From an uncultured Lachnospiraceae bacterium (GTDB lineage: Bacteria; Bacillota; Clostridia; Lachnospirales; Lachnospiraceae): a stretch of DNA of 50,758 nt. Under the pieces are notes generated by a model that was not told where the DNA came from, did not search any database, and worked only from the letters and a program-made list of their open reading frames with translations. The DNA lies in the NCBI GenBank assembly GCA_944380605.1, contig CALWIA010000004.1, positions 1-50,758 on the forward strand. Direction: 5' to 3'. This document shows, one piece after another, positions 17,304-24,033 of the stretch. The stretch's first letter is position 1; every line of letters begins with the position of its first letter. A program made the position numbers and the translations under genes.

Positions 17304-18094
17304 GGCGTCTCCCTTTCCGGCGCGTCCTTTTCCTGCACGTCCCTCTCCGGCGCATCCGCCTCTCCCAGCCGGTAGCCCCTGGGCAGAACCATGCGGCCGT
17401 TTACCGCTCTGGCGGCGGAACTGCCGATAAACACCGTAGTCGCCATGTCCGGTTCTTCCTCCGCCAGCCGGGCCAGCGTCAGGATCCGGGTCTGCTGCCC
17501 CTCTCTCCCGATCTGCCGCACCAGCCCGCACACCGTATCCGGGCTCCGCCAGCGGCCCACAATCCGGCAGGCCCGCTTCAGATACCCTTTCCGGTGCCGG
17601 CTGCCGGGGTTGTACAGGCAGATGGCCAGATCCGCCGCCGCCGCGCAGGCCAGCCGCCGGTCGATGACCTCCAGCGGCGTCAGCAGGTCGCTCAAACTGA
17701 TCACCGCGAAATCGTGGCCGATGGGCGCTCCCAGCAGCGCTCCGCCGGCGCTGGCAGCGGTAACGCCGGGGATGATCTCCACCTGGACATCCGGATATTC
17801 CGGAGCCAGTTCCAGCACCAGTCCGGCCATGCCGTAGATGCCCGCGTCTCCGCCGCACACCAGGGCCGTCACCGCCCCTTCGGCGGCCCTGGCGAAGGCC
17901 TGCCGGCACCGGGACACCTCCTGACGCATGGGAGCGGCCAGCACTTCCTTTCCGGGGAAATACCGCGCCGCCCGTTCCACATAGGCCGTATACCCGGCCA
18001 GTACCTGGGCCTGCTCCAGCACCCGCGCCGCCTGTATTGTCATCTGCTCATAGCTGCCGGGGCCCATGCCCACCACATACAATCTGCCTGCCAT
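17300..18094 (-). CDS. cbiH: Cobalt-precorrin-3 C17-methyltransferase
   Basis: CbiH/CobJ methylates C17 and drives the ring contraction of the corrin macrocycle. The 264-residue tetrapyrrole methylase has VVGMGPGSYEQMT at 7-19, VCGGDAGIYGMAG and IIPGVTAASAGGALLGAPIGHDF, then LYNPGSRHRKGYL and a C-terminal TTVFIGSSAAR. The last 20 residues are a charged repeat (DAPERD, then KDAPERE) not usual in the family. The DNA encoding it holds the ribosome site of the next gene. It lies 6 bases after cbiG. Confidence 0.95.
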   Translation of the reverse strand: MAGRLYVVGMGPGSYEQMTIQAARVLEQAQVLAGYTAYVERAARYFPGKEVLAAPMRQEVSRCRQAFARAAEGAVTALVCGGDAGIYGMAGLVLELAPEYPDVQVEIIPGVTAASAGGALLGAPIGHDFAVISLSDLLTPLEVIDRRLACAAAADLAICLYNPGSRHRKGYLKRACRIVGRWRSPDTVCGLVRQIGREGQQTRILTLARLAEEEPDMATTVFIGSSAARAVNGRMVLPRGYRLGEADAPERDVQEKDAPERETP

Positions 18095-18100
18095 CCTCTG

Positions 18101-19189
18101 TCACAGCACTCCTCTCCAGTTGTCTTCCGTCAGGGACACCGTCACGCCGTCAAACACCTGTTTTTCCAGCACCACCCGGCCGCCGCCTCTGCCCAGTTCC
18201 AGCACCGCCGCCCGCTGGCAGACGTTGTCCACCCCCACCGCCGCTTTTACAAAATCCGACGAGGGAAAGGTCCCCTCCGCCTTCTGAAGCTCTTCCGGGG
18301 AATAGGTGTGAAACGGCACGCCCAGCCGCGCCACCGTCTCCACAAGCCCCGGTTCCTCCTTTTTGCGGTCCGCGCTGGCCACCGACGCCAGCGCCTCCAT
18401 CCGGCAGTCCGCTGCCGCCATGGCCTGCCGCAGCGCCCCTTCGATCTGCCGGGCCGGCGTTCCTTTTCGGCATCCGATGCCGGCGTGCACCGTCCGGGGA
18501 ATCAGCTGCAGCACATACCGCTCTCCAAGGGTACGCCCAGATTCTCCCGCCGCCGCGTCCCCCGGCGCGCCGTCCGCCGTTTCCCGCAGCGCTTCTTCCG
18601 GCCATTGGTTCCGGCGGCTGACCCAGACGGTTCCCTCCGGACCCGGCCCCGGCACAAGCCCCGCCGGAAGCGCCCCATCCAGCGGAACATCCGACTGCAG
18701 CCCCACCAGCTTTCCCGCCAGCAGATCCGCCGACACCCGGCGCGCCGCCTCCCGGCTTCCAATGTACAGCCCGTTTCTCCGGGCAAACAGGTCCGCCGCC
18801 CACACCTGGCGGACGTCGGTGGCGGTGGTCACGGCGCACACCGCTCCCACAGCCGACGCCGCCTCCCGGGCCAGGTCGTTGGCACCGCCCATATGGCCGG
18901 ACAGCAGCGGCACCGCGAACCGTCCCGCCTCGTCCATCACCACCACCGCCGGGTCCGTCATCTTGTCCCGGACAAAGGGGGCGATGGCCCGCACCGCGAT
19001 GCCCGCCGCGCCGATAAAAATCAGGCCGTCCATCTCCTGAAACATCCGGCCGGTCCAGTCCCTTAAGGATTCCCCGCCCCGGCGCATCCGGCAGAAGCCG
19101 CAGACATGGCCGCAGGCTTCCAGACGCCGGACCAGGTCCTCGCCCAGCCGGCCGCCCCGGTCCGTAAAGCTGATCACCGCCAGTTTCAC
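18101..19189 (-). CDS. cbiG: Cobalt-precorrin-5A hydrolase
   Basis: CbiG opens the delta-lactone of cobalt-precorrin-5A and releases acetaldehyde in the anaerobic pathway. The 362-residue protein shows the N-terminal ISFTDRGGRLGEDL, the middle GAAGIAVRAIAPFVRDKMTDPAVVVMDE, LLSGHMGGANDLA, and the C-terminal IGCRKGTPARQIEGAL and ALASVASADRKKEEPGL motifs. Its presence, with CbiD, marks the oxygen-independent route. The start overlaps the cbiF stop by 4 bases. Confidence 0.95.
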   Translation of the reverse strand: MKLAVISFTDRGGRLGEDLVRRLEACGHVCGFCRMRRGGESLRDWTGRMFQEMDGLIFIGAAGIAVRAIAPFVRDKMTDPAVVVMDEAGRFAVPLLSGHMGGANDLAREAASAVGAVCAVTTATDVRQVWAADLFARRNGLYIGSREAARRVSADLLAGKLVGLQSDVPLDGALPAGLVPGPGPEGTVWVSRRNQWPEEALRETADGAPGDAAAGESGRTLGERYVLQLIPRTVHAGIGCRKGTPARQIEGALRQAMAAADCRMEALASVASADRKKEEPGLVETVARLGVPFHTYSPEELQKAEGTFPSSDFVKAAVGVDNVCQRAAVLELGRGGGRVVLEKQVFDGVTVSLTEDNWRGVL

Positions 19190-19947
19190 TGCTCTTCTCC
19201 TTTCCGGAATCCGGTGGTAAAAGCCGGATGGTACAGCTGCGACCGCTGATACCCGGCCTGGGCCGCCGCATCTCCCGCCACCACCAGGGCGGTCCGGGAA
19301 ATCCCTTCCTCCGCGGCCCGCCGCTCCAGCTCCGCCACGGTGCAGCGGATCACTTTTTCATCCGGCCAGGTGGCCCGGTACACAATGGCCGCCGGCGTAT
19401 CCGGCCGGTATCCGCCGGCCAGCAGCCGGCGGGTCAGTTCTCCCAGCTGTCCCGCGCTGAGAAACACTACCATAGTAGCGCCGTGAGCGGCAAGGGCCTC
19501 CACCGACTCCCGTTCCGGCACCGGCGTCCGCCCCGCCAGCCGGGTCAGAATCACCGTCTGGGACACGCCGGGCAGCGTATACTCCATGCCCAGCGCCGCC
19601 GCCGCGCCGCAGAAAGAGCTGACGCCCGGGCAGACCTCCCAGGGAATCCCCCGCTCATCCAGCCGGTCCATCTGCTCCCGCACCGCGCCATACAGCGACG
19701 GGTCGCCGGTGTGCAGCCGCACCACGTCCTCCCCGGCCCCATGGGCCTCCTGCATCACCTGGATCACCTCTTCCAGAGTCATTTCGGCGCTGTTGTAGAT
19801 CCGGCAGCCTGCCTTCGTCCGTTCCAGCAGCTGGGGATTCACCAGCGAACCGGCGTAGATCACTACCGGAACCTGTTCCAGCAGCCGGGCGCCCCGCAGG
19901 GTGATCAGGTCCGGCGCTCCGCTGCCGGCTCCTACAAAATAAACCAT
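19186..19947 (-). CDS. cbiF: Cobalt-precorrin-4 C11-methyltransferase
   Basis: CbiF/CobM methylates C11 of cobalt-precorrin-4. The 253-residue tetrapyrrole methylase has FVGAGSGAPDLITLRGARLL at 4-23, VRLHTGDPSLYGAVREQM, PGVSSFCGAAAALGMEYTLP and RLAGRTPVPERESVEALAAH, all characteristic of this member of the family. It lies 4 bases after cbiD and overlaps cbiG by 4 bases, continuing the tight operon. Confidence 0.95.
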   Translation of the reverse strand: MVYFVGAGSGAPDLITLRGARLLEQVPVVIYAGSLVNPQLLERTKAGCRIYNSAEMTLEEVIQVMQEAHGAGEDVVRLHTGDPSLYGAVREQMDRLDERGIPWEVCPGVSSFCGAAAALGMEYTLPGVSQTVILTRLAGRTPVPERESVEALAAHGATMVVFLSAGQLGELTRRLLAGGYRPDTPAAIVYRATWPDEKVIRCTVAELERRAAEEGISRTALVVAGDAAAQAGYQRSQLYHPAFTTGFRKGEEQ

Positions 19948-19951
19948 GTTC

Positions 19952-21133
19952 TCATCCTTCCCGCATCCACGCCTTCAGCGCTTCCGCGTCCATACTGCTT
20001 CCCAGTATACCGTAAACCGAGGAAAATGTCACCACTTCCATTTCCGGCCCGCCGGATTTTTCCGCGCCCGTCCAGCGGCGCAGAACCTCCCGCATCCGGC
20101 GCACCGCCTCCGCCATAACCGCGTCCCGCAGGCCCGCCTGCTCCAGCCGTTCCAGGGCTTCCTCCGTGGTGACGCAAAAAGCCAGGCCCTCCGCCAGCGC
20201 TTCCTGCCGCCGTTTGCCGGCGCAGGCCCGCAGGCAGTCCGCCAGAATCTCCATCCGCCGGTCCCCGTACCGGGAATGGGTGTTGGGCACCCCGCCCGCA
20301 ATCTTGATCAGCTTTCCGATGTGCCCCGCCAGCAAAATCCGTTCAAACCCTTCTTCGGCGGCGCAGACCGCCGCGTCCCGGATAAAATTGCTGCACAGCA
20401 CCGCGGCATCCTCCGGCAGCCCCAGTTCCTTTAAAAACCGCTCCCCGTAATTGCCCGGCGTCAGAATCAGCCGCCGGCGGCCTTCCGCCGCCTTCATATG
20501 TATCTCCAGCCGGATGGTGTCCAGAAGCGCTTCTTCGCTCATGGGCTTTACAATACCGCTGGTGCCCAGCACCGAGATGCCTCCTTCAATGCCCAGCCGG
20601 GGGTTGAAGGTCCGGGCCGCCAAAGCCGCGCCCTCCGGTATGGACAGACGAATCAAAAACGCCTCGTTCCCCGGCCTGGCCCCCGCCTCCCGCAGCGCCC
20701 GCTCCGCCGCCTGGAAAATCATGGCCCGGGGCACCGGGTTTATGGCATGGCGTCCCTCCGGACAGGCCAGACCCCGACGGGTCACCACGCCGATGCCGGT
20801 CCCTCCGGTGAGGTACAGGCCGGGGCAGCCGTCCGTCCCGTACCACAGAGGCGAAACCGCCGCGTCCGCCGCCAGCCGCTCCACCCGGGCCAGCACCCGG
20901 ACGCCGTCGGTCACGTCCGGGTCGTCGCCGGCGTCCTTACGGACGGCGTGCCAGACCTGTCCTTCAAAGGGCACCGGTTTTACCGGAAATCTCACCGCTT
21001 CACCCGACGGCAGCCGGGCCTCGCCCCACGCCGCCTCCCTGCCCATACAAAAGGCGGCAGCCGCCGCCGCTGCCGCCGCCGCGCAGGTGCCGGTGGTCCA
21101 GCCGCTTCGCAGTCTCCGTGTCTCCACTCGCAT
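19952..21133 (-). CDS. cbiD: Cobalt-precorrin-5B C1-methyltransferase
   Basis: CbiD methylates C1 in the anaerobic cobalamin route. The 393-residue protein starts with LRSGWTTGTCAAAAAAAAAA, a close fit to the family opening, and continues with PVRYLTGGTGIGVVTRRGL-like and ISVLGTSGIVKPMSEEALL segments. It is the first gene of the cobalamin run. Only 47 bases separate it from the spore-protein gene upstream; that gap holds a short CCGGC/GCCGG stem, and I see no clear promoter or B12 riboswitch. The ribosome site AAAGGA is close to the ATG, and a GTG two codons later is an alternative start. Confidence 0.94.
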   Translation of the reverse strand: MRVETRRLRSGWTTGTCAAAAAAAAAAFCMGREAAWGEARLPSGEAVRFPVKPVPFEGQVWHAVRKDAGDDPDVTDGVRVLARVERLAADAAVSPLWYGTDGCPGLYLTGGTGIGVVTRRGLACPEGRHAINPVPRAMIFQAAERALREAGARPGNEAFLIRLSIPEGAALAARTFNPRLGIEGGISVLGTSGIVKPMSEEALLDTIRLEIHMKAAEGRRRLILTPGNYGERFLKELGLPEDAAVLCSNFIRDAAVCAAEEGFERILLAGHIGKLIKIAGGVPNTHSRYGDRRMEILADCLRACAGKRRQEALAEGLAFCVTTEEALERLEQAGLRDAVMAEAVRRMREVLRRWTGAEKSGGPEMEVVTFSSVYGILGSSMDAEALKAWMREG

Positions 21134-21180
21134 CCGTCCTTTCGTCCGGCCATGCTGCCGGCTTTTGTAATACTGCTATC

Positions 21181-21408
21181 TTACATGCCTTCCTCCGGTT
21201 TGTCAAACCGCGCCGCTTCCTTCATCTCCCGCTTCCGCCGGGTCACCAGCCCGCCGATCCGGCCGCTTTCCTTGGACGTCAGGCTTTTCCAGCCCTGCTC
21301 CATCACCTTGGCGCTCAGCCCCAGTTCCTCGGCGATTTCATATTTCAGCCGTTCCTCCGGCCCGAGACGGCTGGGATCCACCGGCTCTTCCTGTTTTTTT
21401 CTGGACAT
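21181..21408 (-). CDS. Small acid-soluble spore protein, alpha/beta type
   Basis: A 75-residue protein whose core RLKYEIAEELGLSAKV, followed by GWKSLTSKESGRIGGLVTRR, matches alpha/beta-type SASPs. These proteins coat and protect spore DNA and are degraded at germination after a conserved Glu. The internal K-E-S-G-R-I-G-G pattern corresponds to the second conserved box. It implies an endospore former. The gene is normally read by forespore sigma-G; I cannot point to a sure sigma-G promoter. Its ribosome site AAAGGAG is 13 bases from the ATG and lies inside a long hairpin. It is followed within 47 bases by cbiD. Confidence 0.88.
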   Translation of the reverse strand: MSRKKQEEPVDPSRLGPEERLKYEIAEELGLSAKVMEQGWKSLTSKESGRIGGLVTRRKREMKEAARFDKPEEGM

Positions 21409-21409
21409 A

Positions 21410-21489
21410 AAAACGGGTACACTCCTTTCTGATTTTCCCGGACGCCTGACTTCCAGGCGTCTCCGGCTATCAGAGAGTATACCCGTTTT
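21410..21489 (-). terminator. 80-base terminator-like hairpin covering the SASP ribosome site
   Basis: Outer arms 21410-21424 and 21475-21489 pair over 15 bases with one G-U on the minus-strand RNA. A second UCUGAU/AUCAGA stem lies inside. An inner GC-rich CGCCUG/CAGGCG stem with a two-base bulge closes on GAAGU. The 3' arm ends in UUUUU directly before the SASP ATG, as in an intrinsic terminator with a leading A-run. It lies 32 bases past the PspC gene stop. The SASP ribosome site falls in the 3' arm, so the structure could both end the upstream transcript and restrict SASP translation. Confidence 0.75.
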
Positions 21490-21520
21490 CCGCCGGGGCC
21501 ATACCCGGCCCCGGACGCGT

Positions 21521-21718
21521 TCAAAATACTTCCGTATCGGGAGGAATGATCACCGCCGCCAGAATATATACCAGCAATCCGGCGCTGGTGGCGGCAAACA
21601 GCACCCACAGCAGCCGGACAATGGTGGGGTCGATGTGAAAATACTCCCCCAGTCCGCCGCAGACCCCGCACAGCATCTTGTTTCTGCTGGAACGGTACAG
21701 CTTACGGTTCAGATCCAT
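21521..21718 (-). CDS. PspC domain-containing small membrane protein
   Basis: A 65-residue protein made almost entirely of one PspC domain: NRKLYRSSRNKMLCGVCGGL, then EYFHIDPTIVRLLWVLF and a hydrophobic segment to IIPPD. Stand-alone PspC proteins are small membrane proteins linked to envelope stress. I start at the ATG at 21718, because GAGGAGG lies 9 bases upstream; the GTG two codons earlier would be only 3 bases from that site. It follows the HEPN gene by about 26 bases and may share its transcript. Confidence 0.88.
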   Translation of the reverse strand: MDLNRKLYRSSRNKMLCGVCGGLGEYFHIDPTIVRLLWVLFAATSAGLLVYILAAVIIPPDTEVF

Positions 21719-21744
21719 ATCCACGCGCCTCCTCGTAATTTACT

Positions 21745-22155
21745 TCAAAAATTCACATCATGTTCTTCCAAATACTCTTTTATTAATGGCAGCATATATT
21801 CTACAGACTCCAACTGTTTTTGAGCTTCATCCGCTGACGCTATGAAAAAATCATTGTAATCGCTTTCTTCTCTTTTCATTTTCAATCTTGCCAGCCGCCT
21901 GCCCATTTCACTCGGAAATTTGCCTGCTGCAACAAATTCTTTATTGAAATAAGCCACGACATCCTTATGCCGTTTAAAATCAATACTATCCAACGCGAGA
22001 ACAGCACGCACTCCATAAAACACAGCATAATAAGACCGATTAATACAGTCTCTGTAAAACCCATTATCAAAACACATTTTTGCATTTTTATAAGTTTCCT
22101 CTGCAAGAGAAAATCTGTATTTTGACAATTCCATATCTTTGTTCATATCATGCAC
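21745..22155 (-). CDS. HEPN domain protein of an HEPN/MNT pair
   Basis: A 136-residue helical HEPN protein with the family pattern RDCINRSYYAVFYGVRAVL at about 35-53 and KRHKDVVAYFNKEFVAAGKF at about 62-81, followed by MGRRLARLKMKREESDYNDF. It has no obvious R-x4-6-H ribonuclease motif, so toxicity is uncertain. It overlaps the nucleotidyltransferase gene upstream by 8 bases if the GTG at 22155 is used (AGGGGGTGAGG just before it); an ATG at 22146 is the alternative. The pair is visibly AT-rich against GC-rich neighbours, which suggests acquisition. Confidence 0.88.
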   Translation of the reverse strand: MHDMNKDMELSKYRFSLAEETYKNAKMCFDNGFYRDCINRSYYAVFYGVRAVLALDSIDFKRHKDVVAYFNKEFVAAGKFPSEMGRRLARLKMKREESDYNDFFIASADEAQKQLESVEYMLPLIKEYLEEHDVNF

Positions 22156-22483
22156 TGAACCTCACCCCCTCGTCCCTTACATTACGATAATAGGGCAGAT
22201 TGTCTACCCAGTAATTGAAATGATCTGTATTTATGATTACCGGAGAAATGTCAACGCCATACTGTATCATAAAATCAAACGCAAGGTCGCTGATCGGATC
22301 TGAAATCTTCTTAATTTCTTCCTCTTTCAAAGAGACCAGAAGCATGACATCAATATCCGAAAATTCAGAGTAATCCCCTCTTGCATACGAACCATACACA
22401 ATCACGCTGTCAAGGGAATCCCCCAGCATCTTTCTTACATTCTTTGCAAAATCCTGCATGATCTCTAAAATATGAACCGGCAT
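22148..22483 (-). CDS. Minimal nucleotidyltransferase (MNT) of the HEPN/MNT pair
   Basis: A 111-residue nucleotidyltransferase with the motif GS-x10-D-x-D complete at about 31-45 (VIVYGSYARGDYSEFSDIDV), the metal and nucleotide site of polymerase-beta-like enzymes. In HEPN/MNT systems the MNT member acts as antitoxin, in some cases by adenylylating the HEPN toxin. That knowledge comes from other systems; nothing here proves it. A GAGGTGAGG ribosome site precedes the ATG. It is the first gene of an AT-rich two-gene island between the PspC gene and the DUF1700 operon. Confidence 0.9.
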   Translation of the reverse strand: MPVHILEIMQDFAKNVRKMLGDSLDSVIVYGSYARGDYSEFSDIDVMLLVSLKEEEIKKISDPISDLAFDFMIQYGVDISPVIINTDHFNYWVDNLPYYRNVRDEGVRFSA

Positions 22484-22529
22484 ACTCCCTCACCTCTTTC
22501 TTACAGATTCCGCTTCCGGCAGCCCCGCC

Positions 22530-22847
22530 TTAAAAAGGATCCAGCCATCGGTCCAGCCGGTCTTCCAGCCGGTCCTCCGCCTGTTCCCACTTTTCCTCCC
22601 ACTGGTCGCCCAGCCGCTCCAGCCGGTCTTCCAGATGCTCCAGCCGATGTTCCAGCCGGTCTTCCAGGCCGTTTTCCAGCCGGTCTTCCCATTCCTCTTC
22701 CAGCCGCTCCCACCTATGGATACCGGGGCCGGACCAGGTCCAGGAAAACCCGCGGGCCCCCAGATGCAGGGACACCGCCGACAGCCCCAGGCCCAGCACC
22801 AGGCAGATCAGCGCCAGAACCGCCGTCACTTTCGCCGCCCGCTTCAT
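22530..22847 (-). CDS. Membrane-anchored protein with EDRLE-type charged helix repeats
   Basis: A 105-residue protein that I do not recognise. Residues 4-32 form an uncleaved signal/anchor helix (VLALICLVLGLGLSAVSL). From about 45 to the end it is a highly charged single-helix-like stretch built from degenerate five-residue units EDRLE/EHRLE/DRLER spaced by Trp. The ATG overlaps the DUF1700 stop by 4 bases. DUF1700 genes are commonly followed by a DUF4097-type beta-helix gene; here the helical repeat protein takes that position. It is probably held in the membrane with the repeat outside or along the surface, which is inference. Confidence 0.75.
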   Translation of the reverse strand: MKRAAKVTAVLALICLVLGLGLSAVSLHLGARGFSWTWSGPGIHRWERLEEEWEDRLENGLEDRLEHRLEHLEDRLERLGDQWEEKWEQAEDRLEDRLDRWLDPF

Positions 22848-23653
22848 GCGCCCGCCTCCTTCCTGCAGCCCCGCCGCATCCCGCCGGCCGCATCCGCCAG
22901 GCTGCCAAACAGCCACGGCAGGAACCGGCCGTAGAACAGAAACGAAAGGGCCAGAAATCCCAGTCCGAAGGACAGCACCACCAGGCCGGCGCCCAGGCAC
23001 AGCAGGCCCGAGGGAAATGCGGATGGCATAGTCCCGATGCCCACGGCGCACACGCAGCCGCCGGCGGCCAGCAGTGAAAAGGCCAGCAGGCCCGGCAGCA
23101 GCGCCAGGCTCAAAATCAGTCCCGCCGCGCCGGTGACCATACCGATGATGCCTCCGCCGATGCCCAGAATCATGGGAGAAAGCGCCAGAATCACCACCAC
23201 CAGCAGCACCTTTTTCCACAGGGGAACCGGCGCGGGGCCGCGGCCTCCAGAGCCGCTTCCGGCAGGCGCTGTACTTCCGCCGTACCCGCCGTTTCCGCCG
23301 TATCCGCCGTATCCTCCGTTCCTTCCGTTTCCGCCGCCGGCCGTGCCTCCGGCCGCCTCCCGGCCTTCCGGCAGGTCCATACGGCAGGCCACCTGGCGGC
23401 GGGGATCCCGGAACCGCTCATCGGTATAGCCCTGTTCCGTAAATTCGCCGCCGTCCTTCAGCACGCCGCTTAAGTCCGAGCGGATCATAGAGGCGATCCG
23501 CTCCGGGCTGCCGAAGGACTCCAGCACCCGCGCTTCCTCGCTGCCGGCGTCTTCCAGATAATCCCGGTAGTAGTCCAGCGCGTCCCGCTTCTCCTCCTCC
23601 GGAAGGTCGGAAAGCAGGTACTCCAGCTGTTTTAAAAATGATTCCTTGTTCAT
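22844..23653 (-). CDS. DUF1700 (HAAS-type) membrane protein
   Basis: A 269-residue protein. The N-terminal 65 residues (KESFLKQLEYLLSDLPEEEK, ALDYYRDYLEDA, SFGSPERIASMI) are a typical DUF1700/HAAS domain. A Gly/Tyr/Asn-rich low-complexity linker follows (about 100-135, repeated GGYGG). Then come four or so hydrophobic helices and a basic tail. DUF1700 genes with an upstream PadR regulator form envelope-linked operons in Firmicutes. It overlaps both neighbours by 4 bases (padR upstream, the 105-residue gene downstream). Confidence 0.88.
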   Translation of the reverse strand: MNKESFLKQLEYLLSDLPEEEKRDALDYYRDYLEDAGSEEARVLESFGSPERIASMIRSDLSGVLKDGGEFTEQGYTDERFRDPRRQVACRMDLPEGREAAGGTAGGGNGRNGGYGGYGGNGGYGGSTAPAGSGSGGRGPAPVPLWKKVLLVVVILALSPMILGIGGGIIGMVTGAAGLILSLALLPGLLAFSLLAAGGCVCAVGIGTMPSAFPSGLLCLGAGLVVLSFGLGFLALSFLFYGRFLPWLFGSLADAAGGMRRGCRKEAGA

Positions 23654-23970
23654 ACCTCAGCCTCCTCCAGGATCCTGGAAATCCGGCCGGAATACCCGGC
23701 CCACTCGCCCTTGTACAGCCGCAGCTGCACCCGTCCTTTCTCCGTAATCCGGTAGTAGCGCCGGTTCCTGCCGTCGATGGCCAGGTCGTAGACCTCCAGG
23801 CACGCTTCCTTCTGCAGCCTGCGCAGAACCGGATACAGCGTGGATTCGGAAATGTCAATGGCGCCGCGGACGTCCTGGGTAATCCGGTACCCGTAGGTCC
23901 CGTCCGCCTCCTTTGACACCACCGCCAGTACAATGGCGTCCAGCAGAGCGGCTCCTGTATTGAAAACCAT
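23650..23970 (-). CDS. PadR family transcriptional regulator
   Basis: A 106-residue PadR winged-helix repressor: LLDAIVLAVVSKEADGTYGY, then ISESTLYPVLRRLQKEACLE (recognition helix) and RRYYRITEKGRVQL (wing). The dimerisation helix is short, as in the two-domain small PadR class. It is the first gene of the operon with DUF1700 and the 105-residue protein. A perfect palindrome lies over its own promoter, so autorepression is likely. GAGGTG precedes the ATG by 5 bases. Confidence 0.92.
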   Translation of the reverse strand: MVFNTGAALLDAIVLAVVSKEADGTYGYRITQDVRGAIDISESTLYPVLRRLQKEACLEVYDLAIDGRNRRYYRITEKGRVQLRLYKGEWAGYSGRISRILEEAEV

Positions 23971-24001
23971 ATGCTCACCTCTGTCCCTGCATCTTGTTTT
24001 C

Positions 24002-24024
24002 TATATTATATGTCATATAATATA
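24002..24024. promoter_or_regulatory. Perfect 11-base palindrome, probable PadR operator
   Basis: Left arm TATATTATATG (24002-24012), one central base, and right arm CATATAATATA (24014-24024) form an exact inverted repeat. The ATATG...CATAT core fits operators described for PadR proteins. It covers the whole -10 box and most of the spacer of the padR promoter, so a bound repressor would block polymerase. Confidence 0.75.
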
Positions 24025-24033
24025 GTATGTCAA
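24005..24033 (-). promoter_or_regulatory. Consensus sigma-A promoter of the padR-DUF1700 operon
   Basis: On the minus strand this reads TTGACA, exactly 17 bases, then TATAAT: a perfect consensus promoter. The -35 box contains the stop codon of the upstream metallo-hydrolase gene. Such a strong promoter under a palindrome is typical of a tightly repressed, inducible operon. Confidence 0.85.

Noticed and set aside
21440..21462. B12-box-like string (AAGTCAGG) in the hairpin before the spore protein gene
   Set aside because: Only a few bases match the cobalamin riboswitch core, the rest of the conserved elements are missing, and the string is explained by the stem of the terminator-like hairpin.
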